This document shows, piece after piece, positions 1 to 9,432 of a stretch of 64,000 nucleotides of DNA (positions are counted from its first letter, which is position 1; each line of letters begins with the position of its first letter). The stretch is from positions 12,412,142-12,476,141 of the forward strand of contig ML681997.1 in NCBI GenBank assembly GCA_007922195.1. The letters run 5' to 3'. Source of the stretch: Podocnemis expansa (lineage: Eukaryota; Chordata; Testudines; Podocnemididae). The translations under genes were made by a program, and so were the position numbers. Under the pieces are notes generated by a model, which was given only the letters and a program-made list of their open reading frames with translations, made no database searches and had not been told where the DNA came from.

Positions 1-178
1 CACTGACCGCTGACATCCCAGCTAGTTCTCCTTTCTCCTCCACTGCTCAGCCTTCTTGCTAGCACACTTGAATTATAGCACATGCTCTTGGCAGGGCTAC
101 CTCACTTCAGTCTGCTTTTTAACCTGTCTGCCTGAGCATTTCCCGATGTCTTTCTCATCTCAACTAACCAGTTAGGCG

Positions 179-719
179 CAGCGGTTCTCAACCTTTTTAA
201 GGTTGCGACACACTTGGCAGAATGTTGTGACCCTACAGGACGCACCAGCCCACTCCCTGCAGGCTGAATCCAGCCGTCTCCTCTGCTCTCCACAGTGCAG
301 TTACTGCTTTGTGGTGGCACAGTAATGTGTCCCACAGAGCCGACTCAATCCATAAGCAAAGGAGGTCCTGGTTTGGGGTGCCATTTGCTTATGGGCATTG
401 CGGTGCCACACCGGGAGGAAGAGCAGGCCAGTCCAGAAGCTGCACCCCGTGCTTGCACCCCTTCCTGAGCCAGTCACTCTCCCCTAGGAGCGGAGTCGGC
501 TGGCCCCAGGGGCAGACTCTGCTTTCTTGCCCCGCCTCTGGGCTGGCCTGCTCTGCCCCTGGGCCGGCTGTTCCCCACCCTGGGAGCAGGGCAAGCTGGT
601 CTGGAGCAGAGGCTGGCTTCTGACCCCCGCCACCAGGGACACAAAAGCAAAAGCTGGCTCAGGGCACACAGCCCCTTGAGCCGACCCTGGTGTCCCTACC
701 TAGTGGTTGAGAACCCCTG
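179..719. mobile_element. Non-autonomous hAT transposon (541 bp)
   Basis: The left end reads CAGCGGTTCTCAACC and the right end, in reverse complement, reads CAGGGGTTCTCAACC. This is the CAG...CTG terminal inverted repeat of hAT-Charlie-like elements. Flanking octamers agttaggc (170-177) and agttaggg (720-727) match at 7 of 8 positions when one extra base is allowed at the left end, as expected for the 8-bp hAT target-site duplication. The interior is GC-rich and has no transposase frame. Open frames inside it are compositional. The class is seen directly; the subfamily is not identified. Confidence 0.8.
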
Positions 720-1009
720 AGTTAGGGGACAGTCCTGAAGTCAAGCAAATCTCCCATGTAAGCTCCATAGGAGTTTTGCCTGAGAAAAGATGGCAAGATT
801 TGGCCCTAACGAGAGCTGTAGTGCTGGGACTTGGATTTGTCAATGCTTCTATCTCCGCAACAGGCCAAAGTCTAGATGTGACCCTTTTCAGACTGCTTAG
901 AGCCTGGGTTTATTCAGACCTGTTTCTTCTGCCGAGATATTTGTGTATCTTTTTACTATCATCTTTCTGGTGATATTTCTCTGGTGACTCTTTAACGGCC
1001 CTCACAGTC

Positions 1010-1123
1010 ATTCTCTCCCACAAAAGTTCATGCAATAAATAAATTTGTTAGTCTTTATAAGTGCCCCAGGACTCCTTGTTTGTTTTGCTGGTTTAGACTA
1101 ACACGGCTACCCCTTTGGAACTA
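1010..1123 (+). repeat. Turtle PLE 3'-tail / SINE-like repeat, single copy
   Basis: The copy reads toward the outer end of the repeat: a degraded tctcccacaaaagttcatgc, then aataaataaatttgttagtc, agtgccccaggactccttg, and finally gactaacacggctacccctt. It is one arm only, with no inverted partner. The strand given is the Penelope-like-element sense inferred from the longer copies at 14609 and 38346. Confidence 0.85.
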
Positions 1124-1139
1124 GTCACCCATGCTGTTA

Positions 1140-1390
1140 TCCACCCAAGACCTCTGTGAAAAAGGAAGGTGTTGTTATCAGCATTTTGCACTCAGCACAA
1201 AGAGGCTAGAGCCCAGATCCTCGAAGGTGTTTAGGCACTCAGCTCTCACTGATTATGGTCAGGTACTTACACACCTTTGAGGATCTAGCCCTGAGTGATT
1301 TGCTGATCACACAGCACGTGTGCCATGGGGCAAGGAGGTAAACTCAGGTCTCTTGGGTCCCAGCTTAGTAGCCTAACCAACATCCTTCCC
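1140..1390 (-). repeat. Old MIR-like SINE with palindromic repeat inside
   Basis: The segments gttatcagcattttgcactc, acacagcacgtg and aactcaggtctcttgggtcc follow the antisense order of MIR/CORE-SINE (cattttacagatg, acacagcaag, aacccaggtctcct). Between them lies a palindrome (1207-1298). Its arms, agatcctcgaaggtgt and the complement of acacctttgaggatct, match a common amniote palindromic repeat. The copy is highly diverged. Confidence 0.5.
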
Positions 1391-2310
1391 CTCTGTTCAC
1401 GAAGCTAGTGTTGGTGACATCACAAACCTGTTCACAGTGATGGATTGTGACATCACAAAGCTGATAAATTAGGCACGTGGGACAAAGCCATTTATAATGG
1501 AGGCAACATGATATATACACACAGCATGGCAAGGAAGTAAAGGGGAAAACACCATCTTATTAGGATTTTAATATGATATTGTACTGTATTTTTAAAGTAT
1601 TAATATCTTTCAAAGTGTGGCCCTGTCCCCTTGATATTTTAGTTTCCCTTTTAAAATATTCTTTTTCTCCACTCAGAAAAACTTGTTTATCTTGATTACT
1701 GGGTTCGGCTATTTTTTGAATGCAAAATCAGCTAGAACACCTATGAAAATCAGGCCTCTTGCATGTTCAAGCAGGCAGGAACAGGTGAACGATATTTATT
1801 TTGTATTGGGCTCATCCCTAAGTGACCTGTTTATTGTTTTCCCTGGCTACCTTCAACAGAGGCAGAAGACAGCCATTCAAAAGTACGACATAGCCTTTGC
1901 CACAATGAATTCCTGTTTCTGCAACTTCTAAGATTTTAGTTTCAGTGGCAAGGGGATGGATTTAGAAATCATTCAGTTTTTGTTAGCAGTCTGCCAGTTA
2001 TGATTTTAGTAGCTCAATCGAGCTCCAAATCTGCAGCTTTTAAAATGTTTGCCTGGAGAGTGACAGTGGAACTTAAGTCTCCAATGGTGCAGAAACGTGT
2101 ACAGTAGTTTAACTAGGCCTTACTTAGTTCATTGGGAGGCTTTAATTATACAAAAAGCATTGAAATGTAACGTAGATCAAAGCTGCCACATATTCCAGGA
2201 GGATAAAAGATCTGGATAGTAAGCCTTTTAAAAAGCAATATAAATCCTGAGTTATTGAAAAAATTGTGATTTCTATTTAAGCTTGCTTTGAAAATTCCCC
2301 CCATGCACAA
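1391..2310. other. No recognisable feature
   Basis: This is AT-rich unique-looking sequence. Short frames such as that at 1683-1931 have no splice context or recognisable domain. I see nothing to annotate. Confidence 0.5.
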
Positions 2311-2680
2311 TAAAGCATAAGAATGGCCATAGGAGGTGTAGCCAATGGTCCACTTAGCCCAGTGTCCCACCTTCTGACAGTGGCCAGTGTCAGATGCTTC
2401 AGAGGGAATGACCAGAATAGGGCAATTATTGTGTGGTCCTATTTCAGCTTCTGGCAGTCAGAAGTTTAGGGGTACTCAAACCCTTGGATTGCATCCCTGA
2501 CCATCTTGGCTAATAAGCCATTGAAGGACTTATCCTCTATGAATTTATCTAATTCTTTTTTGAGTCCAGTTATATTTTTCACCTTCACAACATCCTCTGG
2601 CAACAAATTCCACAGCACTGTGCGAAGAAGTACTTCCTTGTATCTTTAAGCCTGCTGCCTATTAACTTCATTTACAGACT
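2311..2680 (-). mobile_element. CR1/L2-type LINE 3' fragment, antisense
   Basis: The minus strand encodes a degraded reverse-transcriptase C-terminus with a block like LWNLLPEDVV followed by GLKKELDKFIEDKS. This is the usual end of CR1/L2-clade ORF2. The plus-strand text (gccaatggtccacttagccc, ttctgacagtggcc, cacaacatcctctggcaac) matches the common turtle/crocodilian copy of this LINE. It is old and has stop codons. Confidence 0.8.
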
Positions 2681-2810
2681 GTTCATCTGGGGAAATGGAC
2701 AACTAAGGGGGGATATGACAGAGGTCTATAAATTCATGCACAGTGTGGAGAAAGTGAATAGCAAAGTGTTATTTACCCTTCCATGTAACACAAGAATTTT
2801 CTTCTTGCTT
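2681..2810 (+). mobile_element. CR1/L2-type LINE fragment, sense, inverted relative to its neighbour
   Basis: The plus-strand frame from about 2698 reads GDMTEVYKFMHSVEKVN, then LFTLPCNTR. This block lies just upstream of the segment that is found on the minus strand at 2311-2680. The two parts are therefore from the same LINE type but oppositely oriented, consistent with a twin-priming-like inversion or a later rearrangement. The right limit is approximate. Confidence 0.7.
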
Positions 2811-3235
2811 GGGTTTAAAGAAAGTCCAAACCAGAGTCTGTTTAAAGAGAAAAAAATGCATTCCAGTTATATTTAATGAAATGTTAAGTGTTAGGGTAAA
2901 ATATGTTCCTTTTCCCCTACTTCTTCCATGGGGTTAAACTGTAACTCTGGAAGAGTCCTGAGCAAGCAGGCTGCACACCTTCACAGGCACTATGAGTCAC
3001 AGAGATGTTTTCAAGTCACAGTTTATCTCCATCTTCTTCTAGGGAGTGGCAAGATGCTGCTGGCCTTTAGTAGTGGAAATTAAGCCCCTAATCCCACCCT
3101 CTGCTGCACTAGTTCAGCTATGCTCGCTGGCCAGTTCATCACCCTGTGAGAACTGGGAGCCATGCCCTGGCCAACTTCTCTGGAAAGTGGCCATGTAGTT
3201 CTGCTTGCTTCTGCATGTGCAGCCCATGGTCTAGA
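2811..3235. other. No recognisable feature
   Basis: I recognise no repeat and no coding potential. The following segment (from about 3236, tcgttcacaacctgggggcc) resembles a hAT left terminus, but no right terminus or TSD could be matched to it. Confidence 0.4.
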
Positions 3236-3556
3236 CTGGTCGTTCACAACCTGGGGGCCAAAAGTGGCCTGTGGGGTCTTTTCAAACTGGCCTGACACTT
3301 CCCTCCTGCTGACTGCAGAAGGGATCTGCTGTCTAAGGACTCAAAGGGAGCACATTGCTGAGGGGGCTACAAGATCAGTGCAGGCTCCTTGATGCAGCTA
3401 AGGGGGCAGATCAGCACTCCCCTCCTCTTGGCTGTAGCAGGGAGCATGGCAAAGCATTTCACTTGCTGGAACGAGTAGGACAGGAACAGTGATCTCCTTT
3501 TCCCCTCACTGCAGAAGAGAGCCAGGTAAAGTGCACGGGGCTACAGGAAGTGTGTG

Positions 3557-3779
3557 TAAAACAAACAAACAAGGAGTCCTGTGGCACTTAACGACTAAAA
3601 ACTTCATTTTTTTGCATGAGTTTTCATGGGAGAAAATCCCACTTCATCAGATGCTTTGAAGACGGGGAACTTCTTCCATGAAAGCTCATGCAAAAATACT
3701 TTTTCTTAGTCTTTAAGTGCTACAGGACTCCTTGTTTGTTGTACTGAACTGAACTAACATGGCTACCCCTTTGGATCTT
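3557..3779. mobile_element. Head-to-head inverted dimer of PLE 3' tails with 12-bp TSD
   Basis: The left half begins acaaacaaacaaggagtcct and runs to the acttcatcagatgc block. The right half returns as the reverse complement, through ccatgaaagctcatgc and aagtgctacaggactccttg to ctaacatggctacccctttg. Both outer ends are therefore the same end of the repeat. The 12-mer aggaagtgtgtg occurs immediately outside both ends (3545-3556 and 3780-3791). The dimer thus inserted as one unit and created a target-site duplication. Inverted, 5'-truncated joint copies are a known habit of Penelope-like elements. Confidence 0.85.
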
Positions 3780-3846
3780 AGGAAGTGTGTGGTTTACCTG
3801 ATGCAGCCAGGAGTACAGGCGATTAATAAGTAGCCAGCTTCCTTGG

Positions 3847-4374
3847 CAGGGCAGGATCAAGGCCCTGAGGGGCCTGAGGTTGCCCGATCTTGTGGGATCC
3901 CCACACCACAGTGGTGCCCAGTCTGTGGGCAGGGCAGCCTGACCCCACCAGTACCGGGGGGTGGGCAGGGTCCAGGTCCTGCATCCCAAGGGTGCTGGGG
4001 AGAGGGTCTGGGGGATGGGGGATGTGGGGGGGGGTCTGGGTCCACAGACCTGGATGGTGCCGCGGGAGGGAAGGGCCCACAGCCCATAGCATGGCCAGTG
4101 CTGGGGAGGGTCCACAGCTAAGTGGTGTTCTGGGGTCCAGGGACCAGCCAACTACTGGGAGACCTTGGGCCAGAGATCGTGGTGCACCTGCCGCACTCAT
4201 GGGCTGGCTGATCTGAAGCAGACCAGCCAGCCCAGCAGCAGGGTGGGTAGGCTGATGGTGGCAGCTGCAGTGCACCACTTGGCCAGGGCCAGACTTTTGT
4301 GGGGCCACAGGGCTCCCCTTTAGGCTGGGGCCTGAGGCCCCAGCCCCTAAAGTCCCTTCCTTAATCTGGCCCTT
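3847..4374. mobile_element. Probable non-autonomous hAT, GC-rich (family shared with 56855)
   Basis: The left end CAGGGCAGGATCAAGG pairs with the right end, whose complement reads AGGGCCAGATTAAGG. The right ~150 bp, which carry the gggccaga and ccccagcccctaaagtccc blocks, match the right part of the element at 56855-57228. Flanking octamers ttccttgg and ctttttgg agree only partly, so the exact ends are uncertain. There is no transposase frame. The long frames in this stretch come from GC-rich composition. Confidence 0.65.
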
Positions 4375-4885
4375 CTTTTTGGTGAACTTCTGTCTGGGTG
4401 CAGTGGTGTAAGAGGGCTGCTGGCTGAGATTGGTGGCCTTTCAGGGTTATAACAATGAGATCTGTGGCCCCTGAGGCAAAAGCATTGGGGACCACTGGAT
4501 CCAGATAGTGAACAGAAGAGTGGAGGGGAAGTTCTTCCACCTCTATGTGGCTGCATAGTTCAAGTCACACCCTTGTGCCAAGTTAGCATTGCCATTTCTA
4601 AACCCACTCTTCTATCTAAAGAAGTGAGCAAACAAATATGTGTCCGCTTCTCCTGGATCCTGTTCTACTGTGAGCTTAAAATTCTTGAAACAACTAGGGT
4701 ACAGAAAAACAGAAAAAACATCAAACTCATGCTATAAAAGATTGCCATTTATATTCCAGAAATTGCCATAAATGCCCTTATCATTTTTATCTTGCTGCAC
4801 AGAAATACGTTTGTTAGTATCTGAATAGCTGAAACCTTTCAAAACAAGTGAAACCCCAAATCCCCTGGCTAGCATTATGCCATAG
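4375..4885. other. No recognisable feature
   Basis: AT-balanced unique-looking sequence with no supportable repeat, exon or RNA gene. Confidence 0.5.
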
Positions 4886-4985
4886 AACAAACAAGGAGTC
4901 CTGTGGCACTTTAAAACCAACAAATGTATTTATCACATGGGCTTTCAGGGGCACCATCCCACTTTATCTAGAAGTTGTCGTGCTG
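4886..4985 (-). repeat. PLE 3'-tail / SINE-like repeat, single copy
   Basis: The copy reads aacaaacaaggagtcctgtg, gcactttaaaaccaac, aaatgtatttatcacatggg and a degraded cccactttatct. It is a diverged single arm in antisense to PLE. Confidence 0.8.
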
Positions 4986-5733
4986 CAGGTTTCACAGAAG
5001 GAACTTCCATCACACAATCTTCATTTGAGTAAAAGACCACTTGGCATTTTGCCTGGAGAAAGCCTGAAGAATTTGACCCAAGGCTTTGTAATTGTATCCA
5101 CAGAGCAATTGCTATAATCAGCCTCCCCCACTCTGACAGAAGGTGCCCCCTGACCACTCTTGAGCATGCTATTTTCATATTTTATTAAACTGAAAAGTCC
5201 ATAAAAGACCTTTAAATAGAAACATCTGAATAAATTATCCAGGTGTAATTTCAGTTCTGGGCTGTTGCAGTCAATTTAGTTGCTTGTTTCTGGCACGGGC
5301 AGATGGATTGCATCATTCCAGGAAGAAACAAAGACAAATACCAGCAGGGCGCAGTGAGAGTCCAGCAGTGCCAGGTAAGCTGCGTGGAGGGCTACCATGC
5401 TCCCCAATGGGATGTACCATTGCGCCTGGAGAGCCCCTGATCCTGCCTGTGGTTGGATCCCTGACATTCCCCCCCCCACCCGAACCGTCCCCATTGCTCC
5501 CCACTGTCCCCCAACCAGGCATTCCTGCTTTTTCTCCTTCAGCATCTTGAACCCATTTCCCCCTCTCTGCTTCCCATCCCTATAGGAGACTGAAGTGAAG
5601 TAACATTATGATAATAGTTTTATGGAATTATTGAATTGTTTATGTTATTTTTAGTGATCAAAACAAAAGTCTACTGTGTCAGTAAGAAGCCTAATTTCAG
5701 CTCATCGTGTCAGTAAAAACTAAAAGGCAGGAT
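4986..5733. other. No recognisable feature
   Basis: There is a short C-rich tract at about 5469-5480. I identified no gene or repeat. Confidence 0.4.
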
Positions 5734-5734
5734 C

Positions 5735-5803
5735 CAAAGGGGCAGTCGTGTTAGTCTACTTCAGGAAAACAAATAGGAGCCTTGTGGCACTTTTAAAGAC
5801 TAA
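5735..5803 (-). repeat. PLE 3'-tail copy, left part, split by a MITE
   Basis: The copy begins aaaggggcagtcgtgttagt and runs through gtggcacttttaaagactaa. It is interrupted at the TAA of gactaa by the Harbinger MITE at 5804. The expected continuation caaattta reappears at 6941-6949, on the far side of the MITE. Confidence 0.8.
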
Positions 5804-6938
5804 GGCCATGTCTACACTAGAAAATTGTTCCGCAATAAGTCTTTGCACTGTAATAAATGTGCTGTATTTATAGCTCAATTGCACATTCATACTGCACGCC
5901 TTGTAACACAAAGACGTGTCCACACTGTTCTTTGCATTTTGGCAAGAAAGAATTGTGGCACCTATCCCACCATGCCACTTGTCAGCTTCCAGCACTAAGA
6001 ACCCTAGGTAGAAGTAAAGGAGCACTGAGAACGTTGGGTAAATTTACAGTTCCTCTGAGACACTGTTTCCTTGTCATCATTCACTGTGTGCCTACCAGCA
6101 ACTTGCACCCTTTTTCAATGTTGCAAAAGGAAAACAGGAAAAAATTCAAAAATTCCTGGGACTCACAATATGGTGAGCTAGTCACATCCGAACAGTGGAG
6201 TCCAAGCAGAAGGCCAGAGTGGTCGGGCCTGGAATTCTGGGACATTTCCAGAGGCCACTTATTGCAGAAGAAAATTCCATCAGAGTTCACACACACTGTT
6301 CAGCAATAGGCATTATGACTCTTGCACAGGTGGTATTATTGTTCTGATGTGACGGGGCACTTGTAACACAACAAGGAGCATTCAGATGTGTATGGTGGAC
6401 TTGTTTTTCCACAGTAAGTTGGCTTATTCTGCAGTAACTCCCTAGTGCAGTGGTTCTCAACCTGGGGTCTGCAGACAGGCTGGGAGCTGGGGCTGGATGC
6501 TGCTGGGGGTCTCGGTTTCCCATGGAGACCCAGGCTTTCGGCCAGCAGGGAGTTTCCCCCAGAAAGGGAGCTTTTAAAACCCCTGCAGCCTGAGCATGCT
6601 TGAGCATGCTCAGGGGGAGTAGCCTGGGGAGGGCCAAGTGCAGCAGCTCTGGCCAGGTAAGGGGGGAAGGGGCCCTGAGGAGGGGTGGGGGGGTGAACTG
6701 AGGGGGGGGTTGCAAAATGGGCCAGTGGATGGGGAAGACTTGGGGGAGGGGAGGGGCAGGGAGGTTCCCCCAGAGTGGTGGGGGCCACATTCTGCTCCTA
6801 GGGGCTGCATTCTGCCCTGTGGCGGTGGTGGCGCTACATAAAAACTGCAGCCAGGGGGGCCACAGAGTTTTTTTGCCTACAAAAGGGGTCCCCAGCCTGG
6901 AAAAGGTTGGGAACCACTGCTCTAGTGTGTACAAAGTC
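5804..6938. mobile_element. Harbinger-type MITE containing a hAT insertion
   Basis: The left end reads GGCCATGTCTACACTAG, then cgcaataag. The right end, read across the inserted hAT, is cttattctgcag...ctagtgtgtacaaagtc, the reverse complement with a few changes. The flanking trinucleotides are TAA (5801-5803) and TTA (6939-6941), a plausible decayed 3-bp Harbinger TSD. Without the hAT and its TSD copy, the MITE is about 655 bp. The interior (ttgtggcacctatcccacca) resembles internal sequence of other turtle Harbinger copies and also the text near 33320. Confidence 0.75.
6448..6919. mobile_element. Non-autonomous hAT (472 bp) nested in the MITE
   Basis: The termini are CAGTGGTTCTCAACCTGGGG and the complement CAGTGGTTCCCAACCTTTTCC. 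The TSD octamers ccctagtg (6440-6447) and ctctagtg (6920-6927) differ at one position. The interior is a purine-skewed G-rich tract without a transposase. The 215- and 150-residue frames over it arise from this composition. Confidence 0.9.
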
Positions 6939-6965
6939 TTACAAATTTAAGTTTGGCAACCATGA
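6939..6965 (-). repeat. PLE 3'-tail copy, continuation after the MITE
   Basis: The text ttacaaatttaagtttgg, followed by ccatgagg, aligns to the taacaaatttatttattgcatgagc block that would follow the left part at 5735-5803. This places the MITE insertion inside the older repeat. The segment is short, so certainty is limited. Confidence 0.55.
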
Positions 6966-7734
6966 GGCACCAGACTCAAGATGCTATCTTCACCTTTAAG
7001 TTCCTTTAATGTCACTTCCATCCTGCCTGGGGTGTCACTCCGAACCACGGCACAAGTTGAAATACAGATGTATCAAGCATAGCCATAACTTCCAATACAA
7101 ATAGGACATACACCATGAACAATATCATCACACTTGTCAAATCACAACCTTTTTAATAGTACCTGACATGGCCTATGTCATAGGTAGCAGTGTAATTTTC
7201 CAGTATTGATATTAAATAATATTATAAATGGGCACTGCTAATCCAGATAGTATCACAGCTTGTGGCCTCCATCTCTAGGAGAAAAAAAAAGCCATGACTC
7301 TGAAAGTGGGTTTCAGGAAGAAATAGCAGCTTCACACATTCTTCTTTGCCCATGTAATTAGGCCTCATTACATCCATATGTGACAGTTAAATCTCATTGC
7401 CCCATTTTAGGGAAAACACTGGATAAGTCGTGTAGTGGACACTGAGCTAGGCACAGCACCATGTAGTGAAAAGGAATTGGGTAGTGTGTTTTTAAATAGC
7501 TTGTTGGCCCTCACTGTCATCTATATTTTACAAGCCACCAGAACCCTTTCAGAGAAGCAGTGTGTACAGATTGCTAGGCCTGGCGTGTTGTATTTACAGG
7601 ATTTAGCAAACATAGCAACATGGACCCTTCTGTAGTCACATGCAGTTGCTTCATATTATGAATAGTATCTAAAGAGCAAAAGATGCAACACCCTGGGCAT
7701 CAGTTAAGGTAAATTCTAATCTTGTTTTTTATAT
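6966..7734. other. No recognisable feature
   Basis: Unique-looking sequence. I see no repeat I can name and no coding signal. Confidence 0.5.
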
Positions 7735-7945
7735 TGACTCCCTCTGTGACTTTGAATAAGTCGCTTAGAGACTGCCACTAAACAGTACTCATCCAAGCAG
7801 TCCTATTGCACTATTTGGTGTGTGTAAGGTTTGCAGACCCATTACTTGATGTGGGTAAGAGTTGCAGAATCAGGTTCCCAGACTTTCTAAGCCTTTATTT
7901 TCACCATCTGTGAAACAGGGACAATATGGTATACAGCCTGCTTAG
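7735..7945 (+). repeat. MIR-like SINE remnant
   Basis: The blocks tgtgactttgaataagtcgc and ttttcaccatctgtgaaaca, then gggacaatatgg, follow the CORE-SINE order (tgaccttgggcaagtcac, then ccatctgtaaaatgggg). About 100 bp of unrelated sequence lies between them. Confidence 0.55.
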
Positions 7946-8867
7946 CCAATTCATTCTTATAGAAGTCTGAAGTCATATTATGATGAGCTACTGGAAAAAT
8001 TCATGGGTTCTCCCAGTCCTACGCATGTTCCTCTATGTGGCTTTTTTGTCCTAATTTTTATTACAGACATGATTTGAGTTAGAATCCTGTATTGCCTCAT
8101 GTGTTCCAAAAAGTCAGCTGAAAAACGTAAATATCCCTTTCAACACCTGGTTCCACCTACAGAATCCTTCTGCACTGACAACCCAGTCTAATTTTCAGGC
8201 ATCAAGTGAAGTAACTATTAAAAAGAGAACTGGAATTTTTACTAAGGTTAAAAAGTACAATTTTTACCTTTTCATAATTTATCTGGCCAACAGCCAAAAC
8301 TATGTAGACTGGCAAAATCTTGAAGCACTGTGCATAATCCAGAATGCTCTGAGGAATATGTGTATAAAATTACTTCTGTCCCATTTGTGATCTTGAATAG
8401 ACAGACCTTGTTTTGCATTTCTTCTGACTGAGGAGTCAATGAAAGGGCATATTTTTCTACTAATGAGACTCCTAGAGACTTTCTTAGCTTTTCAAGGAGG
8501 ACAATTGGCCTGTTTTCAACATTATTCTAGCTCCAATAACATAGCGAGTACTCACGTTTTTCTTTTTCTGCAGCTAAAAGAAGTGATTAGTGAGAATTCT
8601 AATTTATTTGCTTCTTCGGTAGCTTAAAAATCATTTATTAGATTCTGATAAACAGACTCGTAAACTAAATAACCAAATTGACATCTGTTCTACTGGATGG
8701 GAAAGATTTCTCTCAAATAATTCAGTAGTTGTACAGAGCAAGATATTTGTTTCATTTTAGTTATTCTCAACATCCTTCACTGAAGACTGACATTTTTATT
8801 TTAAATGTTATTGAGATAGTTAGAGGATGGAAAAACATGGGGGAAGAAATGCCCAATTTTCATATTA
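7946..8867. other. No recognisable feature
   Basis: AT-rich sequence without recognisable repeats or exons. Confidence 0.5.
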
Positions 8868-9010
8868 TATTTATTTATCTGTATTATAGCAGCATACAAA
8901 TGAGACCAAGCCCTCTATGCTAGGTGCTGTAAAACACATCACTGGAGAGTTTACAATCAAAATAAATTCAGCGACGATGGGAGGGGAAAACAAGGACAGA
9001 GAGGTTGAGC
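8868..9010 (+). repeat. Old dispersed repeat with gctaggtgctgt block
   Basis: The order tttatttatctgtattatag, caagccctctatgctaggtg, ctgtaaaacac, gtttacaatc and ggacagag recurs at 18355 and 58670. This is the amniote repeat with the usual core tgtgctaggcgctgtac, ending in a gcttacaatctaa block. I do not assign a family name. Confidence 0.65.
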
Positions 9011-9294
9011 GTCTTCCCTGTACAATTATAATTGGAGTGTTACCCCAACTTGACTCGTCCCCACACAAACCGCTAGCCTGAATTAAGTGGTGCTTTAAGC
9101 TTGAGCTCTCTGACTGGTTAATTTTGTGGGGTGGGGGATTTGAGGTGCTGATGATGCTTGAGCTAGTAATATAGTCTGGATACAGCTGCTTGAGTTGCAA
9201 TATCTCTCCACAGCTAATCTGATCACTCTGCATCCCTGTAGCCAGCATTGCTGTGCTGTGTGATTGCTCTCAGTCAAGCTGGGCTACCTTGAAT

Positions 9295-9432
9295 TCAGCA
9301 ACTCCCATGTGCTAACTTGCAAAGAAGTGATTTGTTCACAATCATACAATAAGACAATGGTAAAGCTGGGAATAAAACTCAGCATGTCTCCTTTCAGTTC
9401 AGTGCCTCTTCCACTGAGACCCACAGCCTTTC
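9295..9432 (-). repeat. MIR-like SINE remnant, antisense
   Basis: The blocks gaagtgatttgttcacaat, gtaaagctgggaataaaact and agtgcctcttccactgagac follow the antisense 5' half of MIR (gacttgcccaaggtcacac, agagctgggaatagaacc, agtgctctaaccactagac). Confidence 0.6.

Noticed and set aside
3236..3400. Another complete hAT starting at tcgttcacaacctgg
   Set aside because: There is a left-end-like sequence but no matching right end or TSD, so it was not listed as an element.
5735..5765. The gtagccgtgttagtct block as an independent tRNA-derived promoter
   Set aside because: The block is always at the outer end of PLE-type tails, including inverted dimers, and no complete A/B box pair could be shown.
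6287..6934. 215-residue minus-strand frame, Pro-rich
   Set aside because: It lies over a nested hAT and MITE; the Pro-rich text is the complement of G-rich repeat sequence.
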